A stretch of DNA of 64,000 nucleotides from Bacteroidaceae bacterium (GCA_017483605.1 JAFUWG010000025.1:1-64000), one strand, 5' to 3'. Positions 7,257 to 15,787 are shown, counted from the stretch's first letter. The notes: generated from the sequence alone by a model not told the origin. Made by a program: numbers and translations.

Positions 7257-9617
7257 CTATTCCACCGAACTTTCCGAGAAATAATATTCCCTCAACGGCT
7301 TACTGACAGGCTCGCCGTTCAGGGCGATGGTCTCTTGCAACTGAATGTCAGCCGACGAACTGCCCACTTTCACCACATATCGACCCGGCTGGATGTTCCA
7401 TTGGCGTTGACCCTCGTGGCTATAATAGCCAAACTGCTCCGTGTACAGTTTCACACGCACCGTCTTGCTCTCACCAGGCTGCAACGACACACGGGCAAAC
7501 CCTTGCAGTTGGATGGGACGAATCGGTTGTTCCTCGCTGGTGGGGCTAAGGTAGATTTGAGCCACCTCATCAGCAGCCACCTGCCCCACATTCTTCACTT
7601 CAAACGAGAGGTTGACACTCGTGGCAGCAGTCGAGACCTCTTGGTCAACCTGCAAATTCCCATATTCAAAAGTCGTATAACTCAAGCCATAGCCGAAAGG
7701 CCACTGGACGCGTGGGTCTTTCTCGGCTGAATAGTTGTAGCAGATAGGTTCGTCCAGTTCCGTGTTCGGATAACTGACCGCCAACTTGCTTGACGGCGAC
7801 ACTTTGCCGTAGAGGATGTCAGCCACCGCATTGCCGCCTTCCTCGCCTGGATACCATGCCTGAATGACTGCCGCACAACGCTCGGCAAGCCCCGACACCA
7901 CTTGGGCACGACCGCCGAACATCACCAGCACCACGGGCTTGCCCGTCTTGATCAGTTCCTCCACATATTGTTCCTGCTTTCCGGGCAGACGCAAACCCTT
8001 GCGGTCGCGGTTCTCGCCACAGAGCATCACATTCTCGCCGACAGCCGCCACAATCAAATCGCATTGCTTTGCCATCGCGAGGGCTTCCTGCATGTCCGCC
8101 GTCTCGCCCGACTCCACCTTGCGGTGCAAGATGGCGTACTCCCAGGCACGCTCGTCGCCCAGTTCGCTGAATTTGGTTTCAATCTCTTCCGTCCAGTCGC
8201 AACCACGGCTGTACATCAGTTCCACACCCGCTGGCTTCCGATTCGTCATGCCTTCGAGCAACTTCACGATGTGCGGCTCTTCCGAGGTGTAATCCATCCG
8301 CTTCCAGAAGTAGGACATGGCGGGATAGGTGTAGTCGCCACACATTGCCCAAATGCTGTTGGCATTAGGACCCGTCAACAGTACCTTCTTGACATCTCTC
8401 AGCGGCAGCACACCATTGTTCTCCAGCAGCACCACCGACTGCGTGGCAATGTCGTATGCCGTCTGGCGTTCCTCGGGCGTGTCAAGCGTAATCTGCTCCT
8501 TGCTGTAGAGATAGGCGTCCTTGTCGAAAAGACCTGCACGGAACTTATGCCGCAGCACATTCTTCACGGCACGTTCCAGCACCTCGGGTGCCGCCAGCCC
8601 CTGGTCGATGGCTTCCTGCAAATAGCGATAATCGTCGCCCGAAGGGAAGTCCACATCGTTGCCGCCATTGATGGCTGCCGCCGCCTTGTGCATCGCGTCG
8701 GGCAGGTCGGGCAATTGGTCGATGGCGGTATAGTCGCTCACCACCATGCCGTCGAACCCCACATAGCCACGCAAGATGTCTTGCAGAATCTCGCTGTTTG
8801 CCACACATTTGGTGCCATGCACCGCATGATAACCCGGCATGACCGCCTTGCTGCCCGCCAGACGAATCATCGTCTCGTGAGGCAGCAGAATCTCCTCCAT
8901 CAGTTCCTTCTCTTCCGCATCGCCACCGCCGCCATAGCCGAGGTAATGTTTCGAGCAGGCACCCACCCCTTTCTTCAGGTCGCCCTGCTGCAACCCCTTC
9001 ACGAATGCCGTGCCCATCACCGCCGACAAATAGCCGTCCTCGCCGTAGGATTCCTCCAGGCGATTGAACGAGGGCACACGACACACATCCACCATGGGCG
9101 AGAGTGCCAGCACACCACCCATGCGACGCATATCGGTGCTCGTCTGACGGGTTTTCAGTTCCGCCAGTTCGGGATTGAACGACCCCGCCTGCCCTATCTG
9201 CTGCGGGTAGATGGTGGCACCCACCGTGTTGACGCCCGTGAGCACCTCCTCGTGCATCAGTGCCGGAATGCCGTTGGGCGTGTGGTGGATGAGCCAATCC
9301 TGCACGGCTGCCACACGGTCACGCAGTTCGTTCGGATGGCGAGGATGTTGCAAGGCGAACTGCGAGAAGTGGCCGATGCCGAAAGGAATCAGTTCGCGAC
9401 ATTTCGCCCTGTCCAACTGTCCCTGCTCGTCAAAGAGTTCGTCCATATACATGCTCCGCAACTGTGCAATACGCTCTTCCTGCGGCATCTTGCTGTAGAG
9501 TTCGTTCACTTGCTGTTCCATGTCTGTCACGTTGTTGCAACCTGTCAGCAGTGCGGACAGCCCAATCGCAGCCCATCCGCCCAGACAAGTCATCGTTTTT
9601 TGAAGGTGTCTCATCAT
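7257..9617 (-). CDS. Lipoprotein beta-glucosidase, glycoside hydrolase family 3
   Basis: About 786 residues from ATG 9617 (an ATG at 9626 is also possible). The N-terminus is a lipoprotein signal ending LSALLTGC, so the enzyme is probably anchored in the periplasm or outer membrane. Family 3 features are clear: IPALMHEEVLTG, KHYLGYG, the nucleophile region GFDGMVVSDYTAI with the catalytic Asp, the GEN(R)xRxGLxLPGxQ segment in the C-terminal alpha/beta domain, and a fibronectin-like end domain (YLSPTSEEQPIRPIQLQGF). It resembles BglX-type exo-glucosidases that release terminal glucose or xylose from oligosaccharides. The exact sugar cannot be read from sequence. It is a single gene with its own promoter. 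Confidence 0.93.
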   Translation of the reverse strand: MMRHLQKTMTCLGGWAAIGLSALLTGCNNVTDMEQQVNELYSKMPQEERIAQLRSMYMDELFDEQGQLDRAKCRELIPFGIGHFSQFALQHPRHPNELRDRVAAVQDWLIHHTPNGIPALMHEEVLTGVNTVGATIYPQQIGQAGSFNPELAELKTRQTSTDMRRMGGVLALSPMVDVCRVPSFNRLEESYGEDGYLSAVMGTAFVKGLQQGDLKKGVGACSKHYLGYGGGGDAEEKELMEEILLPHETMIRLAGSKAVMPGYHAVHGTKCVANSEILQDILRGYVGFDGMVVSDYTAIDQLPDLPDAMHKAAAAINGGNDVDFPSGDDYRYLQEAIDQGLAAPEVLERAVKNVLRHKFRAGLFDKDAYLYSKEQITLDTPEERQTAYDIATQSVVLLENNGVLPLRDVKKVLLTGPNANSIWAMCGDYTYPAMSYFWKRMDYTSEEPHIVKLLEGMTNRKPAGVELMYSRGCDWTEEIETKFSELGDERAWEYAILHRKVESGETADMQEALAMAKQCDLIVAAVGENVMLCGENRDRKGLRLPGKQEQYVEELIKTGKPVVLVMFGGRAQVVSGLAERCAAVIQAWYPGEEGGNAVADILYGKVSPSSKLAVSYPNTELDEPICYNYSAEKDPRVQWPFGYGLSYTTFEYGNLQVDQEVSTAATSVNLSFEVKNVGQVAADEVAQIYLSPTSEEQPIRPIQLQGFARVSLQPGESKTVRVKLYTEQFGYYSHEGQRQWNIQPGRYVVKVGSSSADIQLQETIALNGEPVSKPLREYYFSESSVE

Positions 9618-9634
9618 ATTTTTCATGTTTGGGT

Positions 9635-9643
9635 GCAAAGATA
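9635..9643 (-). promoter_or_regulatory. Promoter of the GH3 gene
   Basis: TATCTTTGC on the minus strand lies only 8 bases before ATG 9626. Transcription would start near 9629, so either the mRNA is almost leaderless or the ATGs at 9617/9614 are used. Confidence 0.7.
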
Positions 9644-9731
9644 CATCTTTTTTCTCAGAATCCCTCCTTTTTTCACGACAAAATGCAGACGCCGCAATAG
9701 GACAAAACGACACACTCGATGCCTCCAAAGT

Positions 9732-9800
9732 GGTCTGAGTCACACCGCCTCGGCGGTCTGAGTCACACCACCGAAGCGGTGTGACTCAGACCACTTGAGG
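9732..9800. repeat. 23-bp-period palindromic array, locus 1
   Basis: Three units begin at 9732, 9755 and 9778, exactly 23 bp apart. The 15-bp core is GGTCTGAGTCACACC twice and its reverse complement once. The outer two form a perfect 21-bp inverted repeat (9728-9748 with 9776-9796). It lies between the GH3 and AraC promoters. Confidence 0.9.
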
Positions 9801-9906
9801 GGTGTCGAGCGTAGCGTTTTTGTGGTCATGGGGCAAAAAAAGTCCACCAGACGGAGGGAGCGAAAAAAAGACGCACTTTTTATGAAAGAATTTCAATTTT
9901 TCTTGC

Positions 9907-9914
9907 TAACTTTG
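9907..9914 (+). promoter_or_regulatory. Promoter of the AraC-type regulator
   Basis: TAACTTTG at 9907-9914 is a Bacteroidetes -7 element 30 bases before the regulator ATG at 9945. The region lacks the 25-bp box seen at the two downstream promoters. Confidence 0.65.
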
Positions 9915-9944
9915 TAGCCAGAAAACCATCGAAACACCCGAACT

Positions 9945-10754
9945 ATGGACACGATTCAACACATTATTATAGATCATACGCTGCAGCACATTGGCGACAA
10001 CAAATTTGCAAGTTATCTGTGCCACGCCTTCTGTCGCAAGGGGCATTGCACGTTCGAACGGCATGGCAAGGCGTTCCGCTTCGAGGTGGGCGATTGCCTG
10101 ATTATCCCCCGACGCGGCGACCTGGTGCTGAATCTTGTGGAGAGCGACGACTTTGTGGTCAATGTGGTTTACGTGACACAAGAGTTCATCGAGATTTCCA
10201 CCCCACAGAGCAACTACGGCATGAGGGGCCATCTGGCACTCTTCGAGAACCCCATCATGCGGCTCACCCCACAGCAACAGGAGGTGTGCGGCATGAACTT
10301 CGACAACATCAAACGACGACTCGCCGAAACCAGCCACCGCTTCCACCGCGACGCCCTGAAGAACGCCATCGAGTGCATGATTATCGACTTCTTCGACTTC
10401 CACGCCCAACTGTACGGCACGGACAAGATTTCGTCGCAATACCACCAGTTGATGGAGCAGTTCATCGAGATGCTGGAACGGGGCGACTTCCGCACGAACC
10501 GCGAGATTGGCTACTATGCCGACAAACTCTGCGTCACGGCAAAGTATCTCAGCGAGGTGTCGAAAAAAGTGAGCGGGCTGCCTGCCAACTACTGGATCAC
10601 CCGCTATGCCGCCCTCGACATCAGCCGCCTGCTGCGTGACCGTCGCCTCTCTTTCACCGACATCAGCGATATGTTTGGCTTCTCGTCCCTCTCCCACTTC
10701 ACCCGCTACGTGCAGAACAACTTAGGGGCGAAACCGAGCGAACTGAGAGAATAG
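9945..10754 (+). CDS. AraC-family transcriptional regulator
   Basis: A 269-residue regulator. Residues 1-160 form a cupin-like sensing half (CTFERHGKAFRFEVGDCLIIPR), and the C-terminus carries a double helix-turn-helix (NREIGYYADKLCVTAKYLSEVSKKVSG and LSFTDISDMFGFSSLSHFTRYVQNNLGAKPSELR), the standard AraC/XylS layout. It heads a run of redox genes on the same strand, two of whose promoters share an identical box, so it is the obvious candidate activator. Neighbourhood with YqhD- and DkgA-like enzymes parallels E. coli YqhC, an AraC regulator that responds to reactive aldehydes. The effector here is not shown by sequence. Confidence 0.92.
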   Translation: MDTIQHIIIDHTLQHIGDNKFASYLCHAFCRKGHCTFERHGKAFRFEVGDCLIIPRRGDLVLNLVESDDFVVNVVYVTQEFIEISTPQSNYGMRGHLALFENPIMRLTPQQQEVCGMNFDNIKRRLAETSHRFHRDALKNAIECMIIDFFDFHAQLYGTDKISSQYHQLMEQFIEMLERGDFRTNREIGYYADKLCVTAKYLSEVSKKVSGLPANYWITRYAALDISRLLRDRRLSFTDISDMFGFSSLSHFTRYVQNNLGAKPSELRE

Positions 10755-10850
10755 CGAGTGCAGAGTGATGCTTGCATCGACTATGCCGAGTCATGAGCGA
10801 AGAAGACGATAGTCACTTCAGGGAGTGAGAACGCACGTTTAAGTAAAATT

Positions 10851-10907
10851 GGTAATTCTTTCCGCAATTTGTGTACAAGCAGATGGCAGATTTTTTCGTA
10901 CCTTTGC
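10851..10907 (+). promoter_or_regulatory. AraC-type target promoter A
   Basis: A 25-bp box at 10851-10875 (GGTAA, 6 variable bases, then CCGCAATTTGTGTA) is followed by the -7 element TACCTTTGC at 10899-10907. The same box recurs at 14053 with exactly the same distance (37 bp from CCG to the -7). It is probably the operator of the AraC regulator just upstream. Confidence 0.7.
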
Positions 10908-10941
10908 AGTCGGAAACAGGTTACTAACAAAAAAGGAAAAT

Positions 10942-11586
10942 ATGAAAACGATGAAGTACATCTTGGCATCAGCTTTGTGTATGCTGGTGTCCACCGCATG
11001 TAGCGGAAGCAAAAAGAGTGAATCGAACGTGAATGAACCAGAGGCTCAGGAGGCAACGGCAGAGGCTGTCAAGAAAGACGGCAAGACACTCGTCGTGTTC
11101 TTCTCCCACGCCGGCGACAACTACAGCGTGGGCGACATCAAGGTGGGCAACACAAAGATTGTGGCCGACTACATCAGCGAACTGACCGGTGCCGACCAGT
11201 TTGAAATCAAGACCTCAAAGTACGACGGCATGGCTTACCGCCCGCTGTGCGACCTCGCCAAAGAGGAACAGCAGAAGGGGGAACTGCCTCCATTCGAAGG
11301 CTCGCTGGAGAATCTCGACCAGTACGACACGGTCTTCATCGGAGGTCCCGTCTGGTGGGGAACCTATCCGCAGGTGATGTTCACCTTCTTCTCCCAGTAT
11401 GACCTCAACGACAAAACCATCATCCCCTTCACCACACACGAAGGCAGCGGGCTGGGCAACTGCGTGAAGGACGTGAAGAAGGCTTATCCTAACGCCACCG
11501 TCACAGGCGAGTTCTCCATGTATGGCCACGATGTGCGTAGCGGCAAGAAAGAGGTGGAAAAATGGTTGAACAAAATCGGATTCTAA
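10942..11586 (+). CDS. Lipoprotein flavodoxin-like protein
   Basis: A 214-residue product from ATG 10942, preceded by GGAAAA; an in-frame GTG upstream lies before the promoter. A lipoprotein signal (MKYILASALCMLVSTAC, Cys lipidated) leads to a linker rich in Glu/Ala and a flavodoxin_4-like domain: LVVFFSHAGDNYSVG as FMN phosphate loop, IGGPVWWGTYPQVMFTF and FTTHEGSGLGN. Flavodoxins are normally cytoplasmic; an exported, lipid-anchored form would shuttle electrons or reduce quinones at a membrane surface. It is the first gene after the boxed promoter and one base before the SDR gene. Confidence 0.88.
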   Translation: MKTMKYILASALCMLVSTACSGSKKSESNVNEPEAQEATAEAVKKDGKTLVVFFSHAGDNYSVGDIKVGNTKIVADYISELTGADQFEIKTSKYDGMAYRPLCDLAKEEQQKGELPPFEGSLENLDQYDTVFIGGPVWWGTYPQVMFTFFSQYDLNDKTIIPFTTHEGSGLGNCVKDVKKAYPNATVTGEFSMYGHDVRSGKKEVEKWLNKIGF

Positions 11587-11587
11587 G

Positions 11588-12427
11588 ATGGCAAAGAAAG
11601 AAGTTTCGGTTCTGATTGGTGCAGGAAGCATCGGTCAGGCAATCATCCGCCGCGTGTCGGCAGGGAAACATGTGGTGCTGGCTGACTACAGCGTGGAGAA
11701 TGCTGAACGGGCAGCCAAGACCTTGGAGGATGCGGGGTTCGAGTGCTCCGTCATCAAGTGCGACCTCGGCTCGAAAGAGGACATCCTTCGCCTTGTGGCT
11801 TTCGCCACGGAGAAGGGCGAGGTGAAATACATGGTGAATGCGGCAGGTGTGTCACCTTCGCAGGCTCCCGTGAAGCACATTCTGCAAGTGGATCTCTATG
11901 GCACGAGTGTGCTGATGGAGGAGTTTGGCAAAGTCATCGCCGAGGGTGGCAGCGGCATCATCATCTCGTCGCAGAGCGGTCACCGTCTGCCAGCGTTGCC
12001 ACAAGAAGAGAACGACGCACTGGCAATGACTCCATGCGACGAACTGCTGGAACTTCCATTCCTGAAGGCGATTGACGACACGCTGAAAGCCTATCAGTAC
12101 TCCAAGCGTTGCAATGTGCTCCGCGTTATGTACGAAGCAACCCGTTGGGGCAAGCGTGGTGCCACCATCAACAGCATCTCGCCCGGCATCATCATCACCC
12201 CACTCGCCAACGACGAACTGCATGGGCCTCGCAAGGAGGGTTATCTGAAAATGATTGAAGGGATGCCCGCCCGACGTGCCGGCACACCTGACGAAGTGGG
12301 CGACTTGGCAGAGTTCCTCATGTCCTCACGTGGACGTTTCATCAGCGGAGCCGACCTGCTCATCGACGGCGGCTGCACAGCCTCCTACTGGTACGGTGAT
12401 TTGCAATACTTGAAGGCAACACATTAA
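11588..12427 (+). CDS. Short-chain dehydrogenase/reductase
   Basis: A 279-residue Rossmann enzyme. The cofactor loop is GAGSIGQAI (residues 11-19, a variant of TGxxxGxG), with NAAG at 84-87, Ser128 and the YxxxK pair Tyr169/Lys173 completing the active site. The C-terminus (GADLLIDGGCTASY) is typical of the family. A longer than usual loop of about 30 residues lies between Ser128 and Tyr169. It starts one base after the lipoprotein flavodoxin stop, so translation is likely coupled. The substrate is probably a carbonyl compound, in keeping with the cluster, but is not known. Confidence 0.9.
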   Translation: MAKKEVSVLIGAGSIGQAIIRRVSAGKHVVLADYSVENAERAAKTLEDAGFECSVIKCDLGSKEDILRLVAFATEKGEVKYMVNAAGVSPSQAPVKHILQVDLYGTSVLMEEFGKVIAEGGSGIIISSQSGHRLPALPQEENDALAMTPCDELLELPFLKAIDDTLKAYQYSKRCNVLRVMYEATRWGKRGATINSISPGIIITPLANDELHGPRKEGYLKMIEGMPARRAGTPDEVGDLAEFLMSSRGRFISGADLLIDGGCTASYWYGDLQYLKATH

Positions 12428-12447
12428 ACTTGTGAATGTGTTTTTAC

Positions 12448-12598
12448 GCTTCGCGTGACGAAAGAAAAACAGAAAAAAACAAGTAAAAACAAATAAAAAC
12501 AGGTCTTTCTTGTTTCGTTTCTGTTAGAAAAACGAAGAACATGTTTTTTTCTGTTTTTACTTGTTTTTATTTGTTTTTTCTTCGTCCGCCGAAGGCGA
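12448..12598. repeat. About 150-bp imperfect inverted repeat
   Basis: Two arms of about 75 bases fold back around CTGTTAG near 12521-12527. The arms carry ACAAGTAAAAAC and ACAAATAAAAAC modules and end in CGCTTCG/CGAAGGCG. With few mismatches it would form a long A/T-rich hairpin between the SDR and cupin genes. It could be a MITE-like insertion or an attenuator. Confidence 0.75.
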
Positions 12599-12629
12599 AA
12601 AGAACATCCGACTCTAATTTATAATAAAT

Positions 12630-13034
12630 ATGGAGAACATTGATTTCAACGTTTGGCCAAAGGGCGAACTGAACACCGCCTACGCCCAGTATTTCATTGG
12701 CAACAGTTATCTGGCTCCGCTCGACACCGGGCACGGCGGTCCCGTGAACGTGACCTTCGAGCCACGCTGTCGCAACAACTGGCACATCCACCACAAGTCG
12801 GTGCAGGTGCTCATCTGCGTGGCGGGTCGTGGCTGGTATGTGGAGGAAGGCAAGGAACCCGTCGAGATGCGTCCCGGCACAGTCATCGCCATCCCTTCCG
12901 AGGCAAAGCACTGGCACGGAGCCGCCAAGGACTCCTGGTTTCAGCACCTGACCTACATGGCTAAGGTGGAAGAAGGTTCATCAACCACATGGCTGGAACC
13001 TGTCGTGGATGAAGAATATGACAAACTGCCCTAA
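12630..13034 (+). CDS. Cupin-domain protein
   Basis: A 134-residue single-domain cupin. Motif 1 is NNWHIHHKSVQVLICVAGRG (His52, His54, Gln59 where Glu is more usual) and motif 2 is PGTVIAIPSEAKHWHGA (His94, His96). It resembles the small cupins found with carboxymuconolactone decarboxylase or aldehyde-stress genes in many bacteria. It may be an isomerase, a dioxygenase-like enzyme or a binding protein. It follows the long hairpin and precedes the FMN reductase by 3 bases, so these are co-translated. Confidence 0.88.
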   Translation: MENIDFNVWPKGELNTAYAQYFIGNSYLAPLDTGHGGPVNVTFEPRCRNNWHIHHKSVQVLICVAGRGWYVEEGKEPVEMRPGTVIAIPSEAKHWHGAAKDSWFQHLTYMAKVEEGSSTTWLEPVVDEEYDKLP

Positions 13035-13037
13035 GCA

Positions 13038-13664
13038 ATGAAAGTACTACTAATCAACGGAAGCCCTCACGCTCATGGCTGCACTCGCACGGCTCTGGAT
13101 GTCGTGGCTGGAGAGTTGGAGCGGAGTGGCATTGAGACTGAAATCGTCCATGTGGGACATAAGGACATTCGTGGATGCATTGGGTGCTATAAGTGCCGTG
13201 AGTTGGGACGGTGTGTGTTCGACAACGACATGGTGAATGAGGTGGCGAAGAAGTTTGAGGAAGCAGACGGAATCGTGATTGGTTCGCCTGTGTATTTCGG
13301 TGCTATGAGCGGCACGTTGACGAGTTTCCTCAATCGTCTGTTCTATTCCTTGCCTGCCGAGGTGAAACGCTTCAAGGTGGGAGCCGCCGTTGTGTCGGCA
13401 CGTCGTGCTGGCACCTCCGCCACATTCGACCAACTGAACAAGTATTTCCTGCATGGCGAGATGCCTATTGCCTCCAGCCGCTACTGGAACGTGGTGCATG
13501 GCATGTCGGCTGAAGACGTTTTGAAAGATGAAGAAGGACTACAGACGATGCGTGTGCTGGGTCGCAACATGGCTTTCCTTATCCGTGCCATTCGTGCAGA
13601 ACGTGAACGGAATGGATTGCCAGAGACAGAGCCCCAGCGTATTGCCACAAACTTTATCCGTTAA
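13038..13664 (+). CDS. NADPH-dependent FMN reductase / iron-sulfur flavoprotein-like
   Basis: A 208-residue flavodoxin-fold oxidoreductase. It opens with VLLINGSPHAHGCTRTAL, the flavin phosphate loop. A Cys cluster (GCIGCYKCRELGRC, residues about 47-60) resembles the compact cluster of iron-sulfur flavoproteins, and GSPVYFGAMSGTLTSFLNR contacts the flavin. Many relatives reduce quinones or nitro/azo compounds. Its place among reductases supports a role in detoxifying electrophiles. Cluster occupancy is uncertain, because many family members keep only some of the Cys. Confidence 0.9.
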   Translation: MKVLLINGSPHAHGCTRTALDVVAGELERSGIETEIVHVGHKDIRGCIGCYKCRELGRCVFDNDMVNEVAKKFEEADGIVIGSPVYFGAMSGTLTSFLNRLFYSLPAEVKRFKVGAAVVSARRAGTSATFDQLNKYFLHGEMPIASSRYWNVVHGMSAEDVLKDEEGLQTMRVLGRNMAFLIRAIRAERERNGLPETEPQRIATNFIR

Positions 13665-13668
13665 GAAG

Positions 13669-14037
13669 ATGGATGACAGAAAGCAGATAGAAGCCTTGTA
13701 CCGCCGCATGTACCTGGCAATGGTGGAGAAGGACAGCACGACGCTTCAGGCGGTGCATGCCGACGAGTTTGTGCTTGTCCACATGACAGGAATGCGGCAG
13801 TCGAAGCAGGTGTATATCCAATCCATCATGAACGGCACGCTGAATTATTATTCGGCAGAGCATGAGGAGATGGACATCCACGTTGATGGTGAGCATGCCA
13901 CACTCACGGGTCGCAGCCGAGTCAATGCCGCAGTCTTCGGTGGAGGACGGCACACGTGGCGACTGCAATTGCGATTCCAACTCATCAAGCGGAATGGGCA
14001 ATGGCTATTCACCGAATCAAGGGCTTCGACATACTGA
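13669..14037 (+). CDS. SnoaL/NTF2-like protein
   Basis: A 122-residue protein from ATG 13669, four bases after the FMN reductase stop; the open frame extends further upstream inside that gene but the extension is not needed. The pattern (IEALYRRMYLAMVEKDSTTLQAVHADEFVLVHMTG ... LQLRFQLIKRNGQWLFTESRAS) is a nuclear transport factor 2 fold of the DUF4440/SnoaL type. Members act as isomerases, hydrolases or ligand-binding proteins. It is one of two such genes in this cluster and has no signal peptide. Confidence 0.82.
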   Translation: MDDRKQIEALYRRMYLAMVEKDSTTLQAVHADEFVLVHMTGMRQSKQVYIQSIMNGTLNYYSAEHEEMDIHVDGEHATLTGRSRVNAAVFGGGRHTWRLQLRFQLIKRNGQWLFTESRASTY

Positions 14038-14052
14038 ACAATATTCGTTTTT

Positions 14053-14109
14053 GGTAAAATCCCCCGCAATTTGTGTAACAGCCATTTCGGGGGATTGCCG
14101 TAACTTTGC
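14053..14109 (+). promoter_or_regulatory. AraC-type target promoter B
   Basis: A 25-bp box at 14053-14077 matches that at 10851 (GGTAA...CCGCAATTTGTGTA), and the -7 element TAACTTTGC follows at 14101-14109 with identical 37-bp spacing. It drives the NTF2/YqhD/DkgA-like segment. Confidence 0.7.
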
Positions 14110-14148
14110 ACTCGAAATCAGATTATTAACCTAAAAATAGAAAGAACT

Positions 14149-14583
14149 ATGGATTTCAGAATGCAAGACCGTATGGAGTTGAAGGCATTAGTAGACTTCT
14201 ACGCAACAGAGAGTGACAAGAACAACCAGGACTGCTACGTGGAGATTTTCCGTCCCGACATCAAACTGAACGTCTATTTTGGCGGCAAACTGGGCATGAC
14301 GGCTACCGACGTGCAGGACATGATTCGCCAGTACAAGGCATTCGGTGCTGCCAAGGTATCGTTCCACATGAACGGACAGCAGAATGTGAACTTTGTGGAC
14401 GAGACTCATGCCACAGGAACGTGCTATGCCCTGGCCACACTCGTGACCGAGGAGGACGGCAAGGACAAACTGACCGTTCACGCCGTTCGCTACTTCGACA
14501 AGTATGTGAAGATTGATGGTCGTTGGTGGATTGCTGAGCGTGAGCAGTATTTCGAGTGGTCGGCATTTCCTCCGATGGCATAA
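14149..14583 (+). CDS. SnoaL-like NTF2-fold protein
   Basis: A 144-residue protein with the SnoaL_4 pattern: an N-terminal helix pair (MELKALVDFYATESDKNNQD), a central sheet (IKLNVYFGG) and a conserved C-terminal strand (RYFDKYVKIDGRWWIAEREQYF). The family includes hydratases, dehydratases and isomerases acting on aromatic or small carbonyl compounds. It is the first gene behind the second boxed promoter, upstream of the alcohol dehydrogenase by 39 bases. The catalytic residues are not certain. Confidence 0.85.
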   Translation: MDFRMQDRMELKALVDFYATESDKNNQDCYVEIFRPDIKLNVYFGGKLGMTATDVQDMIRQYKAFGAAKVSFHMNGQQNVNFVDETHATGTCYALATLVTEEDGKDKLTVHAVRYFDKYVKIDGRWWIAEREQYFEWSAFPPMA

Positions 14584-14622
14584 GTAAGGAAAGAAGTTCA
14601 TAACAAAAAGACAAAAGGAACG

Positions 14623-15786
14623 ATGCAGAACTTTGATTACATGACCCCGACTCGGCTCATTTTTGGCAAGGAGTCGATTGAGAAGTTGCCAGAGGTGATG
14701 GCACCGCTGGGCAAGCGTGTGTTGCTGACCTACGGTGGCGGCAGCATCAAGAAACTGGGTCTTTATGACCGTGTGAAGGAGTTGCTGAAGGACTTCGAGA
14801 TTTTCGAACTGTCAGGCATTCAGCCCAATCCCAAGTATGACCCAAGTGTGCTCGACGGTGTGCGCATCTGCAAAGAGCAGCAGGTGGATGTGATTCTGGC
14901 TGTGGGTGGCGGCTCGGTGCTCGACTGCTCGAAGGCGATTTCCGTAGGTGCCAAGTACGACGGCGACCCTTGGGACTTGATTACTTACAAGGTGAAGGCA
15001 CAGGCAGCACTCCCCATCGTGGACATTCTGACGCTGGCGGCAACAGGCAGTGAGTACGACTGCGGAGGCGTGATTTCTCGCACCGAGACGAACGACAAGG
15101 TGGGTTACATGGATCCGTTGCTCTTCCCTGTGTGCTCCATCCTCGACCCTGTTTATACGTTCTCCGTGTCGAAGAAGCAGACGGCGGCAGGTTGTGCGGA
15201 TGCGATGAACCACACGATGGAACAGTATTTCGTGGCTGACTCTACGCTGCTCAACGACGGCTTCTGCGAGTCGATGCTGCGGAGTCTGATGGCAAATGCC
15301 CGCAAGTGTCTGGAGAACCCCGAGGACTACACCGCACGTGCCGAGATGATGCTCTGCTGCACTTATGGCTGCAACGGCATCCTTGCATTAGGCAACAGTT
15401 ACTCTGGTTGGCCTTGCCACGCCATTGAACACGCCCTGAGTGCCTACTACGACATCACACATGGCGAGGGCTTGGCGATTATCACTCCACGCTGGATGAA
15501 GCACATCCTCAGCGAGAAGACCATCGACCGCTTTGTGAAGTATGGCGTCAACGTGTTCGGCATCGACGCATCCCTGCCCAAGCAGGAGATTGCAGAGAAA
15601 GCCATCGACGAGACCTACCGTTTCTTCGAGAGCATCCACATCCCGATGCACCTGCGTGAGGTGGGCATCGACGACAGCCGCATCGACGAGATGGCACACC
15701 ACATCGCCGTGAACGAAGGTCTGGAACAGGCTTACGTACCACTGACGGAGCAAGACATCAAGGACATTTTAATAGCAAGTTTATAA
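14623..15786 (+). CDS. YqhD-like iron-containing alcohol dehydrogenase
   Basis: A 387-residue group III alcohol dehydrogenase. The cofactor motif GGGSVLDCSKAI and the metal-binding region (GCADAMNHTMEQYF, WPCHAIEHALSAYYDITHGEGLAI) hold the expected Asp and His ligands. Overall it most resembles YqhD/BDH enzymes, which use NADPH to reduce a broad range of aldehydes. The aldo/keto reductase starts one base after its stop, the same order as yqhD-dkgA in E. coli. It is probably an aldehyde scavenger; the true substrate is inferred, not shown. Confidence 0.93.
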   Translation: MQNFDYMTPTRLIFGKESIEKLPEVMAPLGKRVLLTYGGGSIKKLGLYDRVKELLKDFEIFELSGIQPNPKYDPSVLDGVRICKEQQVDVILAVGGGSVLDCSKAISVGAKYDGDPWDLITYKVKAQAALPIVDILTLAATGSEYDCGGVISRTETNDKVGYMDPLLFPVCSILDPVYTFSVSKKQTAAGCADAMNHTMEQYFVADSTLLNDGFCESMLRSLMANARKCLENPEDYTARAEMMLCCTYGCNGILALGNSYSGWPCHAIEHALSAYYDITHGEGLAIITPRWMKHILSEKTIDRFVKYGVNVFGIDASLPKQEIAEKAIDETYRFFESIHIPMHLREVGIDDSRIDEMAHHIAVNEGLEQAYVPLTEQDIKDILIASL

Positions 15787-15787
15787 T

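Noticed and set aside
7902..9761. A 619-codon open frame on the plus strand opposite the GH3 gene
   Set aside because: It is a mirror of the GC-rich GH3 coding strand, low in normal composition (His/Gln/Arg-rich), with no start signal or family match.
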